From Favolaschia claudopus (taxonomy: Eukaryota; Basidiomycota; Agaricomycetes; Agaricales; Mycenaceae): a stretch of DNA of 64,000 bases. The DNA is taken from the NCBI GenBank assembly GCA_037176885.1, contig JAWWNJ010000120.1, forward strand, positions 1 through 64,000, written 5' to 3'. The notes under the pieces were generated by a model, which was not told the origin of the DNA, did no database searches, and was given only the letters and a program-made list of their open reading frames with translations. Both the position numbers and the translations under genes were made by a program. Below, piece after piece: positions 1 to 11,254 of this stretch (position 1 is its first letter; each line of letters begins with the position of its first letter).

Positions 1-2271
1 CGATATTCCGCATATTTCTCAACAATGGATATACATTTCGGCTTCAAATGACTTACAGTGTAGTTTGTAGAATCAAGGGGCATTATTCTGCCGCATTTGT
101 TTTGCGGCAAAATATGATGCGCCATCAAGCCGGCCACAACACAAAAAATCCGATTTTCCAGATTGCTCAGATTACAATTGATCTCAGAGCTGACTTTCTC
201 GTTCTATAGCCTGAGATTCACTGAGTATTTCTCCAAGTTAGACCAAGCAAAAATATGCAGGCAAAAAGGCGCTACAGCGAGCGCAAAGTGGCCATTTTCG
301 GCTATTTTGACCGGAATGTGCCGAAATTTGATCAAAATGGCAGAATTGTTCGCGTCATAGCGCTACAACGGCTCAACCTTTTTGCTTGGTTCAACTTGTG
401 GAATTGCTTGGTTTATCTTGAACTTTCGACGTATGCACCTGGATTACTCACTGCAGAACCGGAAAATATCCTGTTTCGGTAGTTTCGCTCAGTTGATGCC
501 GGATCAATAGACTTTGATGATCTATTTGCGTGCAAAAATTCCGGCTCGGTCACTTCCACGACCTCCAACTTCGTTTCAGATGGAAAGTTCCATTTCCGTG
601 CAAAAACGAAGCAAAAACCGATCGGACATTTTTTTTGCCAAGTTAGTGTAAGTACATAGTATGAGACGCGCGGCATTGTCTCGGGTACAAATTTGGAAGT
701 GGCACAGCAATGAAGTGCGGACTATATAGAAGGGTGTGTTACAGTCATCTAGAAAGCTACACCTGGGTATTGAAGGGGTGCAGACAGGAAGGTGGCCAAC
801 AGAAAACGCCGACGACGTGAAAATGATTGCAGCTAGTGCCTTCGAGACCAATTGCAGTCAGCAAAGTTTTCAACTGGGTGAAGATCTCGAGGCATTTATA
901 TGGGTACAAAAATCTGGGTTGAAACAGAAAGCCTTTGGGGTGCAGTGCAGCATCAGTTGATGTTTTTGATTGAGAAAACACCCGACTGAAAGCGGACACA
1001 AGTAAAATTTAGTACAGTGTCTTGAGGGCCAGATATTGCTTCTTCCGGAAGTCCACACCCTTCCTTCAAAGTTGAGTGTACCAAGGGACAAGGGCGAAGC
1101 AAAAGCAGAGACGAGCTCTGGCGGGCCGTGGCGGACGCGACAAGTTTCCTGTTTGAGCGCGTCTGCCGAGCTGCCGACCACTTGACATGAGAAAAAGTAC
1201 AAAGATCTTGAAAACCATTCGCTGGGCCTTACCGTCAAGTTGGGTCGGGACATAGAAATCAAAGGGTTTCGACGGAACGCACGGCATCGATAGTCAATCA
1301 AAGCAGTGAGTACTCGTTTCTCGTCGCTGAACGGTCGTATCGGACGGGAATTGTGTTCTATGAGGCTTCAATAAATCATCCGAACTCTCTCCCTTTTTCT
1401 CCCTTTTTTCCTCTTTTTTCGTTTTGAAAAAACGCGATTTTTTCTTCCCAACCACAGACATAGTACATAAGCCGTTGTAGTGTGTCAACTTCTGGTGATC
1501 CGTGATTGGAGGTGCGGGTTGTTATGTAAGCAACAAGATCAATCGCCTCGGTACAAGTATCTACAGTAAGTCCTATAATTTTTACAGGCACTCATCAGTG
1601 ATTACAGGCAGTTATTAGTGAGCTTCCCTAGAAGGGGCTCGATCAGGCCGCCATTCCTCTTCCCATACCACTGTTCACACAATGAATAGCTCGATAACAG
1701 ATATATTGACTACCTAAAACATGATAGAACTTCAACGACTAAGCCTGACCTTGGAAATGAAGCGAGCACACGTTCTGCCGATAGTCAGGTAAGTCAGAGT
1801 CAATGAAAGATAGACGACGCACCACGAAAGAGGATCGGTCTAAGGCGCAGAAGAGGTGATTCAGTGTGTTCACGCTGGAAAAAAGGCAGCGCACGCACCA
1901 TGGTCGACCCGATATACCCATAGCTAACCAGGAATTAAAAGCGCAAGTTCTGTTGATGATTTGGTTAGTTGCAGCATAGGTGCGACGGACGCAGAGCATA
2001 CCGACGCGTCGTTGGTGTTATTCCATGGCTGGAGATGGTGGTGGTGGAGACGAAGGAGCAGTCAAGTCACGTTTGCGCAGCACTGGCTTCTACTTATATG
2101 CCGGTGGTGACGTAACACTGTGGAGCCTCGACTCAGGCAAAGCTCAGAGCTCTTGCGCCCCGTCTGAGAGTCTCGCTCTGCTCACGCTATGTCGCCGCTA
2201 CTTAGTCGCTCATCCTCCTCCGTAATATAGGATCCCAACCTACGGCTTCTGCACACTCCTGTGCGACGAGG
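1..2271. other. No recognisable gene
   Basis: No reading frame here resembles a known protein family. The open frames are short, overlap on both strands and show no zinc, DDE or RT motifs. A pyrimidine-rich block at about 1330-1475, ending in ACAGACATAGTACATAAGCC, has a diverged partner at about 16800-16970, so part of the stretch is an old dispersed repeat. Confidence 0.5.
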
Positions 2272-2663
2272 TACAGTTGCGGCAAATGAACTTGCATTGC
2301 CATATAAGTAGTCTCTCGTAGACAGACGCTACAACAAATAGTCCTCGTTCCTGCGGTTGTTGTACCATTTAAGGAAAGTGCCTCAGATTCCACCCCAAAT
2401 TGTATTGTTGGTTCACGAGTACCTTGTAACGGCAAAAGGGTGCCAGATCAGCTTCAAACTCCGGCACTTTGGTGGTCTAAGCGGGCACTTTCCTCAACAT
2501 TTTTGGCGTTTCCTGTGGGTAGGGGTCAAAATTTGGACCCCATAGAACATCAAGCAGACCGTCCTCATCAGATGCTATCCTCGGAGATCCTCGGTAACTG
2601 GCTTCAAGCGTAATTTCGGCACTTTCCATATAAGGAAATGCAAGTTCATTTGCCGCAACTGTA
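2272..2663. mobile_element. TA-flanked MITE, family 1 (TACAGTTGCGGC ends)
   Basis: The left end TACAGTTGCGGCAAATGAAC is matched by its reverse complement at the right end. The repeat continues inward through GGAAAGTGCC once the insertion at 2308-2372 is removed. Both ends sit at a TA dinucleotide, as expected for Tc1/mariner-mobilised MITEs. No coding capacity is visible. A relative lies at 53763-54136 and one isolated end at 20065. Confidence 0.8.
2308..2364 (+). mobile_element. 57-nt hairpin insertion with 8-bp target duplication
   Basis: This short block interrupts the left inverted repeat of the surrounding MITE. It is flanked by CCATATAA (2300-2307) and CCATTTAA (2365-2372), an 8-bp duplication with one mismatch. 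The partner TIR at 2625-2663 shows the uninterrupted order. The first 23 nt, starting GTAGTCTCTCGTAGACAGAC, are identical to an insertion at 26329. The 3' part folds on TACAACAA/TTGTTGTA. It has no terminal inverted repeats of its own and no coding capacity. I do not know of a named family for it. Confidence 0.7.
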
Positions 2664-2839
2664 ATCTCACTTGAAGGTTAGCGAGCGCGCACTGTTCACA
2701 TAGTAGATACTACTGTTCGCACGTCATGAATCCATTCACCATTTTGGTTTGATATACATTGAGTCAATTACTTGCCGTCGTCGTCGTCCTCACCCTCACC
2801 ATCCCTGACGGCTGACTCTCCCTGCCCCACCGATGGCCT

Positions 2840-3252
2840 ATGGTGCACGTCACTTAGTCACCACCTCTCTGTAACAACGCTCACTGTGACTGAAGTTTTT
2901 ATCCTAATTTTATTTCCTCTTGACAAACGACTCCTTTTCAACAGAGGAACAATTTGTCAAGAGGGATTTTCAAAATTTAAATAATTGAAGGAGTTATAAA
3001 TTTTCACCCGACCCAATTTGGCAGTACAGGCCAAATTCGGGTTTCGCCCTCCAAAAGGCAGTGACATCGACGACTCTCCATCCGTAAGTGTTCAATACAC
3101 CCAAAATTAGGGTGTAGGTGGGTCAAAAGTCCCTCCAAAAGCACTCATATTGAGTCGAAATTCAGGCTAAAATAGGGTATTTTGGAAAAATTTCGGCCTC
3201 CGGCCGATTTGGCACTAGTGCAAAAGAGGTGGTGGCTACGTGACGTGCACCA
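2840..3252. mobile_element. TA-flanked MITE, family 2 (TGGTGCACGTCAC ends)
   Basis: The ends TGGTGCACGTCACTTAGTCA and its imperfect complement lie between TA dinucleotides at 2838-2839 and 3253-3254. The interior is non-coding. A second copy sits in the 5' LTR of the chromovirus at 22192-22613, where the sister LTR proves the TA empty site. Confidence 0.85.
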
Positions 3253-3254
3253 TA

Positions 3255-3789
3255 GCATCAAGTGCCTTCATCAACAACTCCCTCGTATCTCGCGCCTCCT
3301 CCACCTCATTGTCACCTGGCCGCCCCGTGCTTTCGAGCGGAAAATTAATAGTTTTCTTTGAATTTTCGTGCGTGAAAACAGCTGGGAGGGCTTCCAGGCT
3401 GTAAGGTATCATAGTTGTAATGTAGCTATAAGGTACTAATCAGGGTGCCTCGCCATAACTGGCTATAAGAATGGTATAATCTGGCTGTAACCTGGTTATA
3501 TCGGCTGTAAGTACCTATCTTGCCGTATCTCCGACTTTCGATTTTTGCGACAAGAGCGTGGCGCGACTGCAGAAGAAAGCAAAAGGTGCGTGGGAACCAT
3601 TTCTATTTTCGATGTTCATGTAATAGACCCCACCGCCTAACATCAGGAGCGCGGCCCCGAACACATCACGTGACCTGTTGATGGGCGAGGGTTCGATTCG
3701 GGGAGGTATGATACATTGATAGCGGACCTAACTTCGTGACAAGTCGGTTACCCAATTTGGAAATCATTACTGTGACCTCACCTTTTACC
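3255..3789. other. No gene seen between MITEs
   Basis: Nothing recognisable is visible. A run of degenerate GGCTATAAG/GGTATAATC-like words at about 3400-3510 is a short imperfect repeat without longer structure. Confidence 0.5.
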
Positions 3790-4009
3790 TACAGCTCCGG
3801 ACAATCAAACTCGACAAATTTATCGACCTTTTCCCACGACCCCGATATGTATCGGAATCGAAAGGAAACGAGTTCAGGAGCCTGCTGAATTTTTTTGGTG
3901 AGAATTCATCGAGCTGTTCCGGAGATATCCGCTTCTGGACTCAGCTAAGTCCAGAAAATAGCGGTTCGACCGAAAATAAAATTGTTGACTTTGATTGTCC
4001 GGAGCTGTA
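3790..4009. mobile_element. TA-flanked MITE, family 3 (220 bp)
   Basis: Perfect 20-bp terminal inverted repeats, TACAGCTCCGGACAATCAAA, begin and end at TA dinucleotides (3790-3791 and 4008-4009). The 180-bp interior is non-coding and AT-rich. The structure fits a Tc1/mariner-type MITE. Confidence 0.8.
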
Positions 4010-4236
4010 GGTGAATTGAAAATTGTGTAGAAAGCACTCTAAGAAGGCCAGCTAAAGATCCCTCGGTGCAAAAGTTTGAAAAGTTGAAAAATTATTTTTG
4101 CTCCCCGGATTTCCCGCTTTTAGTCCGCATCAAATAGCCGCCGAGCAGACGAAAAAAAGCAAACCACAACCTTGAACTAAATGGTTCACAGTATCAGGGG
4201 AGTCTAATACCATCACAGAGCAATCTGGTGCTGTTT

Positions 4237-4470
4237 GGAGGGCAAATTGCAAATTTTTCAGCGCAAAATCGCAAGTTAGGTACACACAATTTTGGAAATT
4301 TCCGCAAAAATTTCGCGCTTTTCTTACCCTAGGTTAGGGTACTCCGTTTTCTCTGAAATGAAAATTTTACTTATAAACCCACCCTATGTTCCTGCTAAAT
4401 CTCAAATCTTGAAGAATTTCAACCAAAATTACGGCTTGACATGAAGTTCTGTCCGCTATCATACTGTAGA
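4237..4470 (+). repeat. Dispersed repeat, copy 1
   Basis: This AT-rich block contains ACCCTAGGTTAGGGTA and ends in GCTTGACATGAAGTTCTGTC. It is about 75 percent alike to 38195-38465 on the same strand, and to 53585-53757 in reverse orientation. No ends or target duplication could be defined, so it may be the inner part of a larger old element. Confidence 0.6.
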
Positions 4471-4494
4471 TTAGTTTATGTTTCCGAAATTGTA

Positions 4495-4932
4495 TGGTGC
4501 GAATCGGCTAAACACCACCAAATAGGTCCCATCATTGATGGCATCACTGATGTCTCAATTTGCCTCCAGAAAAAAAAAATCAATTTGATATACTAATTTT
4601 TACCTGAACTATGGCCCCTGGAGGCTTCAAAGAACTGTGGAGAGCCTCTGCCATGGCTTGTATGCTACCTCGGAGGTCATTTGGTGGCGTTCATGAAAGG
4701 CTATTTATCCCAATAAGGGAATTCTCGTAATCTCACGTGAGTGATATGGTGATGTCATCACTGATGTCTCAAATCGTCGCGGTCAAAATGTAATTTATCG
4801 TGATTTTTGAAGCCTAGAGGGATTAGTCTCCTACCCAATGGGAGTGTTTTGGCAAGAGGAATAGTCGTGGGAACATTCCGGGGGAGCAATAAATTTCGTT
4901 CCTGTTTGGTGGTGTTTAGCCGATTCGCACCA
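4495..4932. mobile_element. TA-flanked MITE, family 4 (438 bp)
   Basis: 28-bp perfect terminal inverted repeats begin TGGTGCGAATCGGCTAAACA. TA dinucleotides lie at 4493-4494 and 4933-4934. The motif ATCACTGATGTCTCAA recurs near both ends (4547 and 4756), a subterminal repeat. There is no open reading frame of interest. Confidence 0.85.
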
Positions 4933-4934
4933 TA

Positions 4935-5529
4935 ATAAAACGTTTGGTGAACGTTGTGTTCGGGTGAATTAGATTTATGTGAAAACATTGAGTGAATGCT
5001 TGTAAGTACAGTTTTAGGGGGCATATGTGTTAAACTTTCTCTCAACATCGTTCCGGCCAGTTTTGGGTGAGGAAATACAACTGGGGCCCAGGCGCATCTC
5101 CAAAATTGGCATCCAGCAGCTAGGAGACTGCCATAGCATACGTCGAGTCCATGAAAGCATTGGCGGCAAGAACCGAAAAAAAAGACCAACAACCAAAGAA
5201 ACTAACCTGCTCTCAGCCAAAATCGAACAGGTGACCACCCATAATCCTGCCGCTGAGTCCGGCCGTAATAACCACTTCTCCATAAGTATCATTCCTATCG
5301 TGTCCCCACGCTATACTATGGCCAGCTGCCCTTTGAGCCAACCTCCACTATACTCACTATACTGTAAGTTCAATTCGTAAGTCACGCGTCACACCCGATT
5401 TTCAAAACCCCGCCAATAATTTCTTCTCGATTTTAGCGGAATTTGGGGATTTGTCGGGAAAATTATTTGGTCACGTGCCTTATGAATTGAACGAAATGGC
5501 AATGGTAACTGACAATAGTTTCAGGCACA
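4935..5529. other. No recognisable gene
   Basis: Open frames of 92-144 codons overlap on both strands at 4758-5380 but none resembles a known protein, and the minus-strand one runs into the MITE end. I treat them as chance frames. Confidence 0.4.
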
Positions 5530-5725
5530 CAAGCTTAAGCACCCCGCCTTCGGCAGGGCCCGGCTCGCTGCGCTCGCGTCCCTACCTACGGGGGTACACA
5601 GCTTGTCGGGGCTCCGCCCCAAACCCCGCCTGGATTTTTTTTTGCTGGATTCCTTGCCCGCGGCGCCGCACTGCCGCTCGCTGCACTCGCCGGCGCGCGG
5701 CGCCGGGGATCGCGTGTGAGTTTCA
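5530..5725. repeat. GC-rich cluster of short palindromes
   Basis: A sharp GC island in AT-rich surroundings, made of small hairpins such as CGCCTTCGGCAGGGC, GCGCTCGC and GGGGCTCCGCCCC, interrupted by a T9 run. It may be the end of a hairpin-terminated element, but no CTRR end or target site was found. Confidence 0.4.
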
Positions 5726-5786
5726 ACTTCTCGACAGCCGGTTGTGTTGTAGGATGTTGACAAAACCCCGTGATTTCTGTCAAAAG

Positions 5787-6507
5787 TCACGCGACTGATG
5801 GCCTGGCCCTCTTTTCAAGTATAGGATTCACTGCCGATCTTTCATCAATATCAATCAAGTTCGTGATTTCATCATCTGGCGTGTTCTCACGCGGGATAGT
5901 TATCCCGCGCCCTGACGCAGCAGCCAAAGCTTGGTGGCGGCGAGCGATACTCACAAGCTCACTCACACTCATGTTCTGAATCGCACGGGATACGGTCAAT
6001 GTGGAATGGGATAACATATTCTGAGAATTTACTACGGTGAGTGAATCCGCTGAAGCTTGACGACCGGGCGTTGCCATGCGAGGCGTGGCAAGGCCTTCGT
6101 TGAGCATCCCCCAATCCACGGCTGAGGTCAGAACGGGCCCAGAGAGCTCGCTACGCATCGGGGTCACCGATGGCGCACGCGTCGAAGGTACCGACGGTGA
6201 AGTCTCGTTGCCAGAGGCAACGGGCAGTCTCACCACCAAACGGTGATGGGGTCTCACCACCCGAAGGCAGTGGAAGGTCTACACGAGAGGAAGGTCCACC
6301 CGAGACCGCTCGACTGTACAATAGGTCGGGGGAAACGGGGCGTGGCTTTGTCGAAGAGGCACGAATCTCCGGTCGGGGAGTCCCAGAACGGGGACTCACG
6401 GCGATGGCAGTACTAGCAGGTCTCGGCACAGACATTCCAGGTCCAGGAACGGGGACACGAGCATGAGAGCGGAGAGGGTAGCGAGCACGGCCAGCGGGGT
6501 CAGTCAT
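5787..6507 (-). pseudogene. Hypothetical low-complexity, gag-like ORF remnant (frameshifted)
   Basis: Two overlapping minus-strand frames appear to be one broken reading frame. The upstream part (6507-6151) starts MTDPAGRARYPLRSHARVP and is rich in Pro, Arg and Ser. The downstream part (to 5787) contains a helical stretch around SVSELVSIARRHQALAAASG and an acidic stretch DDEITNLIDIDE. A frameshift near 6240 joins them. Basic, PLRS-type N-termini occur in fungal retrotransposon Gag proteins, which is the only hint of function. No zinc knuckle or protease follows, so the assignment is weak. Confidence 0.3.
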
Positions 6508-7201
6508 CGGGGTCGATGTCGAGCTCAGAGGGTCAGAGAAGGTCGGGGGAAAGCGTAGTCAAGAGCGTCGACAGTCTAGTGAGTTGGTTCAGTTCAAAAG
6601 ATGTGACGGAAGCGAAGGCGAGTCGAGTTCCGGCACAAGTGTATCAAACAAAAGAACTGGTGTAAGTCTTAGATTGACCAAGGGAAAAGCTACTACGACA
6701 AGAACTAAACTACTTATACAGGAAAATCAAGGCTGTGTACATGGAGTCATGGGGACGAAACGGGCAGATCTCGCCGTGAGCGGATGCGAACGCCGATCCG
6801 TCACACAAATTCTGCCCCAAGGCGCCGAAAAATTAGAAATTTCTTCCGGCGCGGCCCTAGTCGTGCTGCGTCTTACAACTTGGTTTCTTGCATCGGCTGC
6901 GTGTGCCATTTCCGGCTTGATGTGATTGACGTGTTCTCGGCACTCATCTGGCAAGAAAGTAGCCAAAAAGTAGAAATCTCAAGAAAATCCGTGATAGAGT
7001 GCAAAAATGCGAGGCGCGTACCTGCATGTACACAGTTGTTTCCCACTATGTTTCCCCGCGAGAATATACCAAGTTACAATGTTTTTCCCTGTCACGCGCC
7101 GGCCCAGGCATTTACGAATATCCAAGGAAACTATACAGTACGGAGCCAGCTTCGACTCGGCGTCGCAGAGCACGACTCCTTCCATATTATAACAGGGAAG
7201 G
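6508..7201. other. No recognisable gene
   Basis: Open frames up to 193 codons (6784-7365, plus) overlap each other and extend into the neighbouring MITE. No family motif was seen. Confidence 0.4.
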
Positions 7202-7411
7202 TACTGTACTATTTCGACCACAACTTCATGTCCCAGGTCACAGCCAGACCTGAATTAAAGTTATTTGAAAGTGGTCACAGGTCACAGGGCAGTTTTGGCA
7301 CGTTTTCCCATCCGGAAAACGCCGAAAACCTCCTAAAAAGGCAATTTGAATTAGTGAAAAAGTGAAAGTTAAGTGGTCACAGGTCACAGCGGCTGAAGAA
7401 ATAGTACAGTA
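7202..7411. mobile_element. TA-flanked MITE, family 5 (210 bp)
   Basis: The left end TACTGTACTATTTCGA matches the inverted right end GAAATAGTACAGTA, with TA at both boundaries. The interior contains GTGGTCACAGGTCACAG twice. Related ends occur at 50541, 51046 and 61566. Confidence 0.75.
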
Positions 7412-7767
7412 TGCATTCATAATTGATTATTCGATACAGGGTGGTGCCGTCTTTGAGTGCAACCAGACTCACAGTCATTCAAGATATACTCATTCGCTTT
7501 CTACTCCGAAATCCAAGCCACCTCAACTCCGGTCTTTTATTTCAAGACAACCCGTATCTCTCACGCACATACGGCATCGTGAGTGCGCTGCCGTTCGCCT
7601 CGCTCGGCGTACCTTATAGAATATATCATCGCTGCTATCAGCTCTCGCATTGAAATACCTTACGCCACGGTCGACGTCTGCAACTGAGCTGAAATTACCG
7701 AACGACACGTTGCTCGACGCATTGCCCGACATCATTGAATGGAACAAGTTTTTCTCCGCTTGGTAGG

Positions 7768-7882
7768 TCAAGGTCCGAACAACGAGATTGTGTCGACAAA
7801 TGAAATCTTTAAGGCTTGCATTAGCGTGACGAATTCCAGCGCCAGAGGTAGAGAGATGAGATAAAAGGTGACGGTGCACTCC
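7768..7882 (-). pseudogene. 3' end of an ORF split by LARD1
   Basis: In the sequence before LARD1 inserted, the minus-strand frame that ends at 13826 would continue here for about 36 codons to a TGA near 7768. This is visible by reading across with the ACTCC duplication counted once. An alternative frame in the same DNA reads GIRHANASLKDFICRHNLVVRTL, which may be the older true frame, so the host ORF may already have been shifted when LARD1 arrived. Confidence 0.4.
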
Positions 7883-8294
7883 TGTGACGGGCTAGCGCCG
7901 AATCCGGGGCGCTAGGGGACGTCGAGGTTCAGGAAGGCTTCTGGCCTCTTGAGGTTGAGACCGTCTTGCGGTCTTGAGGTATTCCTGGCGCCACGTCTTG
8001 CGTATCCCTGAGCGCTGAGGGGACTTGTATCCTAGTCGAGGAGCCGCGTCACCCGGGGCAGGGCTCTTGTAACCCTTGAGAGGGGAGCGCGACCAACGCT
8101 CAGGCGGCTAGTCGTCGCACTGGACACTCCAGGTCTCTTCGTAGGAACTGGCTTGTCAAGGTGTGCGGTAAAAGTATATTCTATTACATAATGTTTGGCA
8201 ATGTAATATACGGAAGCTACGGACTAAGCTACTGATTTGGGTGTTAGGCCTTTGGCCATGCCCAAAGCGTATACCCTACTCCATAGGTATCACA
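7883..8294 (-). repeat. LARD1 LTR (3' LTR in element orientation)
   Basis: On the plus strand it begins TGTGACGGG and ends GGTATCACA. It is hairpin-rich in its first 250 bp. It matches 13412-13825 apart from CACC/CACACC. Confidence 0.9.
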
Positions 8295-8308
8295 GTGCCC
8301 CCCACATG
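8295..8308 (-). other. LARD1 polypurine tract
   Basis: The minus strand reads ATGTGGGGGGCAC directly before the LTR start TGTGAT. LARD2 has the same tract, GTGTGGGGGGCAC, before its 3' LTR. A second copy of this neighbourhood starts at 8378. Confidence 0.7.
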
Positions 8309-9699
8309 GCCAGAGGGCGTGCACCAATAAGACATAGCTTAGTCCTTTGATCATGCTAGAGGTGATATGAACAATACCACAGTGCCCCCCGCATGACCAG
8401 AGGACATGCACGATCAGAAATTTGTAGCGGGTGTTAGCCGGAAATCCCGACCAGCCAACAAGCCGGGTGTGTTGGCCGCTGGAAAAAAAAAATTGGCCCA
8501 ATAATTTTGAGGCCGGAGCTTCGTGCTGGCCTTGAGAATGAGCCACAGGCTCTAGGATGATCTGCCGTGGATCCCAGATCCAACAGCGATAAGTGTGCAA
8601 CAAGTCGCACAAGAAGATGTGTAGAAACTCGCTGCTGAAGCAGCAAGGAGGAGTCTCCGACTCCTCTACACATGTATCACGCAGCCAGAGGAATATCACT
8701 CTGGTCGGCGACAAGCTACCCGAGGGGGGAGACACAGCTCCTTGAATATCCCTCTGAGAGCTGCCTATGCAGGCGCTCTGCGCCCTAGCATCATCTCCGT
8801 CTGCACTTGCGTACATACTTGGGAGGGTGAGGACACTGAGGGGACACAGCTCCTGGAATATCCCTCGCAGAGGGTTGGCCCGCACTGCTGCTCTGCACTG
8901 CGGGCTTGAGGGTATCATCAGCACCAGCTGAAGAGGTAGTAGTTGCTTCGCAACTCTCTACCTATACCCTACACTGCCCCCCACTTTTTTGCTCGTGCAT
9001 TACCGAAAGACTCATTCGGAGAATAACGAATGATTCTCTCGGAATGTGCGACAAAAAATTAACACCACAATGGCCGTGACGTGAGCGAAAGGCATCCGAA
9101 AAGCTGGCGAGATTCGTGTTCCCGCGGGGACGAAGAACCTTGAACCCACCTGCGGGGATGGAGAAAAAAATTGACCCCAAAATCCGAGTCGATGTCCATC
9201 AAACTGGGATCATCCTATGAACAGGAATCCCAGAACAAGGCAAACATAGAATGCATGCAAGGGGAAGCGAGTTGTTGTGATGTGGAGCAATGTTATTTGA
9301 ACCTCTTGTAAGTTGCCGTCGGGAAGATGAAGGGGTGTAGGGCATTCACGGTCCCCAAGCGAAAAGTGTTGATGTCTCTTGTATAATGAGATTGGGCAGA
9401 CAACGTGCCCCCATAATCGAAGGACGAAGGTGAGGCTGCACGTAGTGCGATTTGAAAACAGAGGGGAGTCAATAAACAATTGACTCAACCCGTCTGAAAT
9501 GAATCAGAGAGACTGAAGTAAGCCTTGTTTGTGTCCCGACGTCCATCAAGTTCCTCGCAGTCAACAAATCTTCAAGTCCAAAGGACGGAGACGTCATGAA
9601 ATGACTGGGCGTAAACCAGCCACCACGGAAAGCACGATCAGTGGTGGGAGGCGGTGTTGTATTCAAGCAAAAGAGCATTACGTTCACTTGAGTATTGAA

Positions 9700-9843
9700 A
9701 TTACATGGGAGCTCGACGCACTCGGAGCTCACCAGTGCACGTAAATGAATATCACAAACTGAGGGCGGCGGCTTGGACCACGGAAGCCGAGCTCACGCCA
9801 CCAGCGGAGCTCAAGGATATCAGTGCTAGAAAGAACGCAGGTC
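9700..9843. repeat. LARD1 internal GAGCTC repeat, copy 1
   Basis: Four GAGCTC palindromes occur in the order GGAGCTCGACGC, CGGAGCTCACCAGT, CCGAGCTCACGCC and CGGAGCTCAAGGA. The same order recurs at about 12947-13080, so the interior contains an ancient duplication. Confidence 0.65.
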
Positions 9844-11254
9844 GTTGTTCCTGAGATATGAAACGGAAAGCCAAGGAAAGAGGGGGCAAGTGACAGGAGA
9901 TCCTCAAAACGACGAAGACGGTGAAGACGAGGTTGTGGTAGGGGCGATGGATGCGATTGAACGAAGCACTAGGCAGCGGGCGCGGGATATGGGACAGCCC
10001 GAGTCCAGACTTAACACCCGTTATCGTCGGTTCCAGCGGGAAGGCAAAGATGATTGAGTTGGCGGAGTCTCACACTCGGTCTCGACGCCTGTCCACCGAG
10101 TGTTATCGATTAACAAACATAGCGCCACGCCGAGCGCGTGAGTCACAGCTGCATTGAGCCCCGGCCTCCGCAGATGGAGGACATCCAGAGGCGAGTCGGC
10201 GACAGGAGCCATAACAAGGAACGACGCGCCAGTAACGGGCGCGGTTGTAGCGGCGCCGTCGCGAGTAGGGTGTCGAGATGACACGAGACGGCGGCGTCTC
10301 CCCGCCGCACTGGCAGAAGCGCCAAAGGACGTGCATTGACGACAAAGGTGGAAGAGGCAAAACTCCGTTCGTTACGGCGTGCTCCTCACAGCGCAGGGAC
10401 TGACTTGTTCACTTTTCTTCCTCTTTCCATTTGCTGAGATAACGAGGTGCACTGCTGGGGTTGGGCGAATCGGTGGGGAGACGAAAGCGAAAGAGGCGTC
10501 ACGTTGACGACGGCGTGAGAGGCGGCGCGGCGACTGCATTGCCGCCGGCGTACTCGCTAAGCTACGATGATAGCTGAGTGCTCCGTGCCAGGAGAGAAAC
10601 CGAGCGCGAGTCTGAGCTTCTCAGAAATAGACTCAAGAAGGCATCCGAGAGTATCTGCTGACTATTCACCGGATAATCATAACATTTCCACTGCCCCCCA
10701 GTCGGCGATACTTGAGGTGAAAAAAATTTCCACAAAATCCGAGTCTAAAGCAATCCCATTACATATCTCCCGCTCGTTTGGACATCGTTGAATATCCATT
10801 GACCCCATTCAAGTACAACAATGTCGCTATACACTGAAGCTCCGATGGTTATAAGCAAAGAGTATCTCATTAAGGAACGGAGTCACTGAATGACTCGACG
10901 TTCACACAATATTGCTCATTGCCAGGAGGGAGTCATCGAAACGACTCTACCCCGCTATGTACGAGAAGGCTTCACTCGGAAGTCAGAGCTGAGAGCGAAA
11001 GTTTCGAGAAGATATGCGCCGGAACGGCGCTCGAACAGTAGGCGACATCGCACGGTGTACGATACGGACACGAGAAGACGGCACAATGGCGTCAGGAGGA
11101 TCCAGAGATAACAGTCGAGACATGTCGTGAGCGGCGACGCAGCGTACGGTGGAAGGAAGGGGCGGAGTGCTGAGCGAGCAGGGGCGCGGAAGGCGCGGGA
11201 CCGCCGTATCCACACGCGACGAATGGAGCTGCGATATTCAGCTTGCGGGTGGAT

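Noticed and set aside
8244..8924. 226-codon minus-strand open frame inside LARD1
   Set aside because: It starts in the interior, ends in the LTR and contains the duplicated primer/polypurine neighbourhood (two LWxCGGHC words). No family motif. It is a chance frame in GC-rich repeats.
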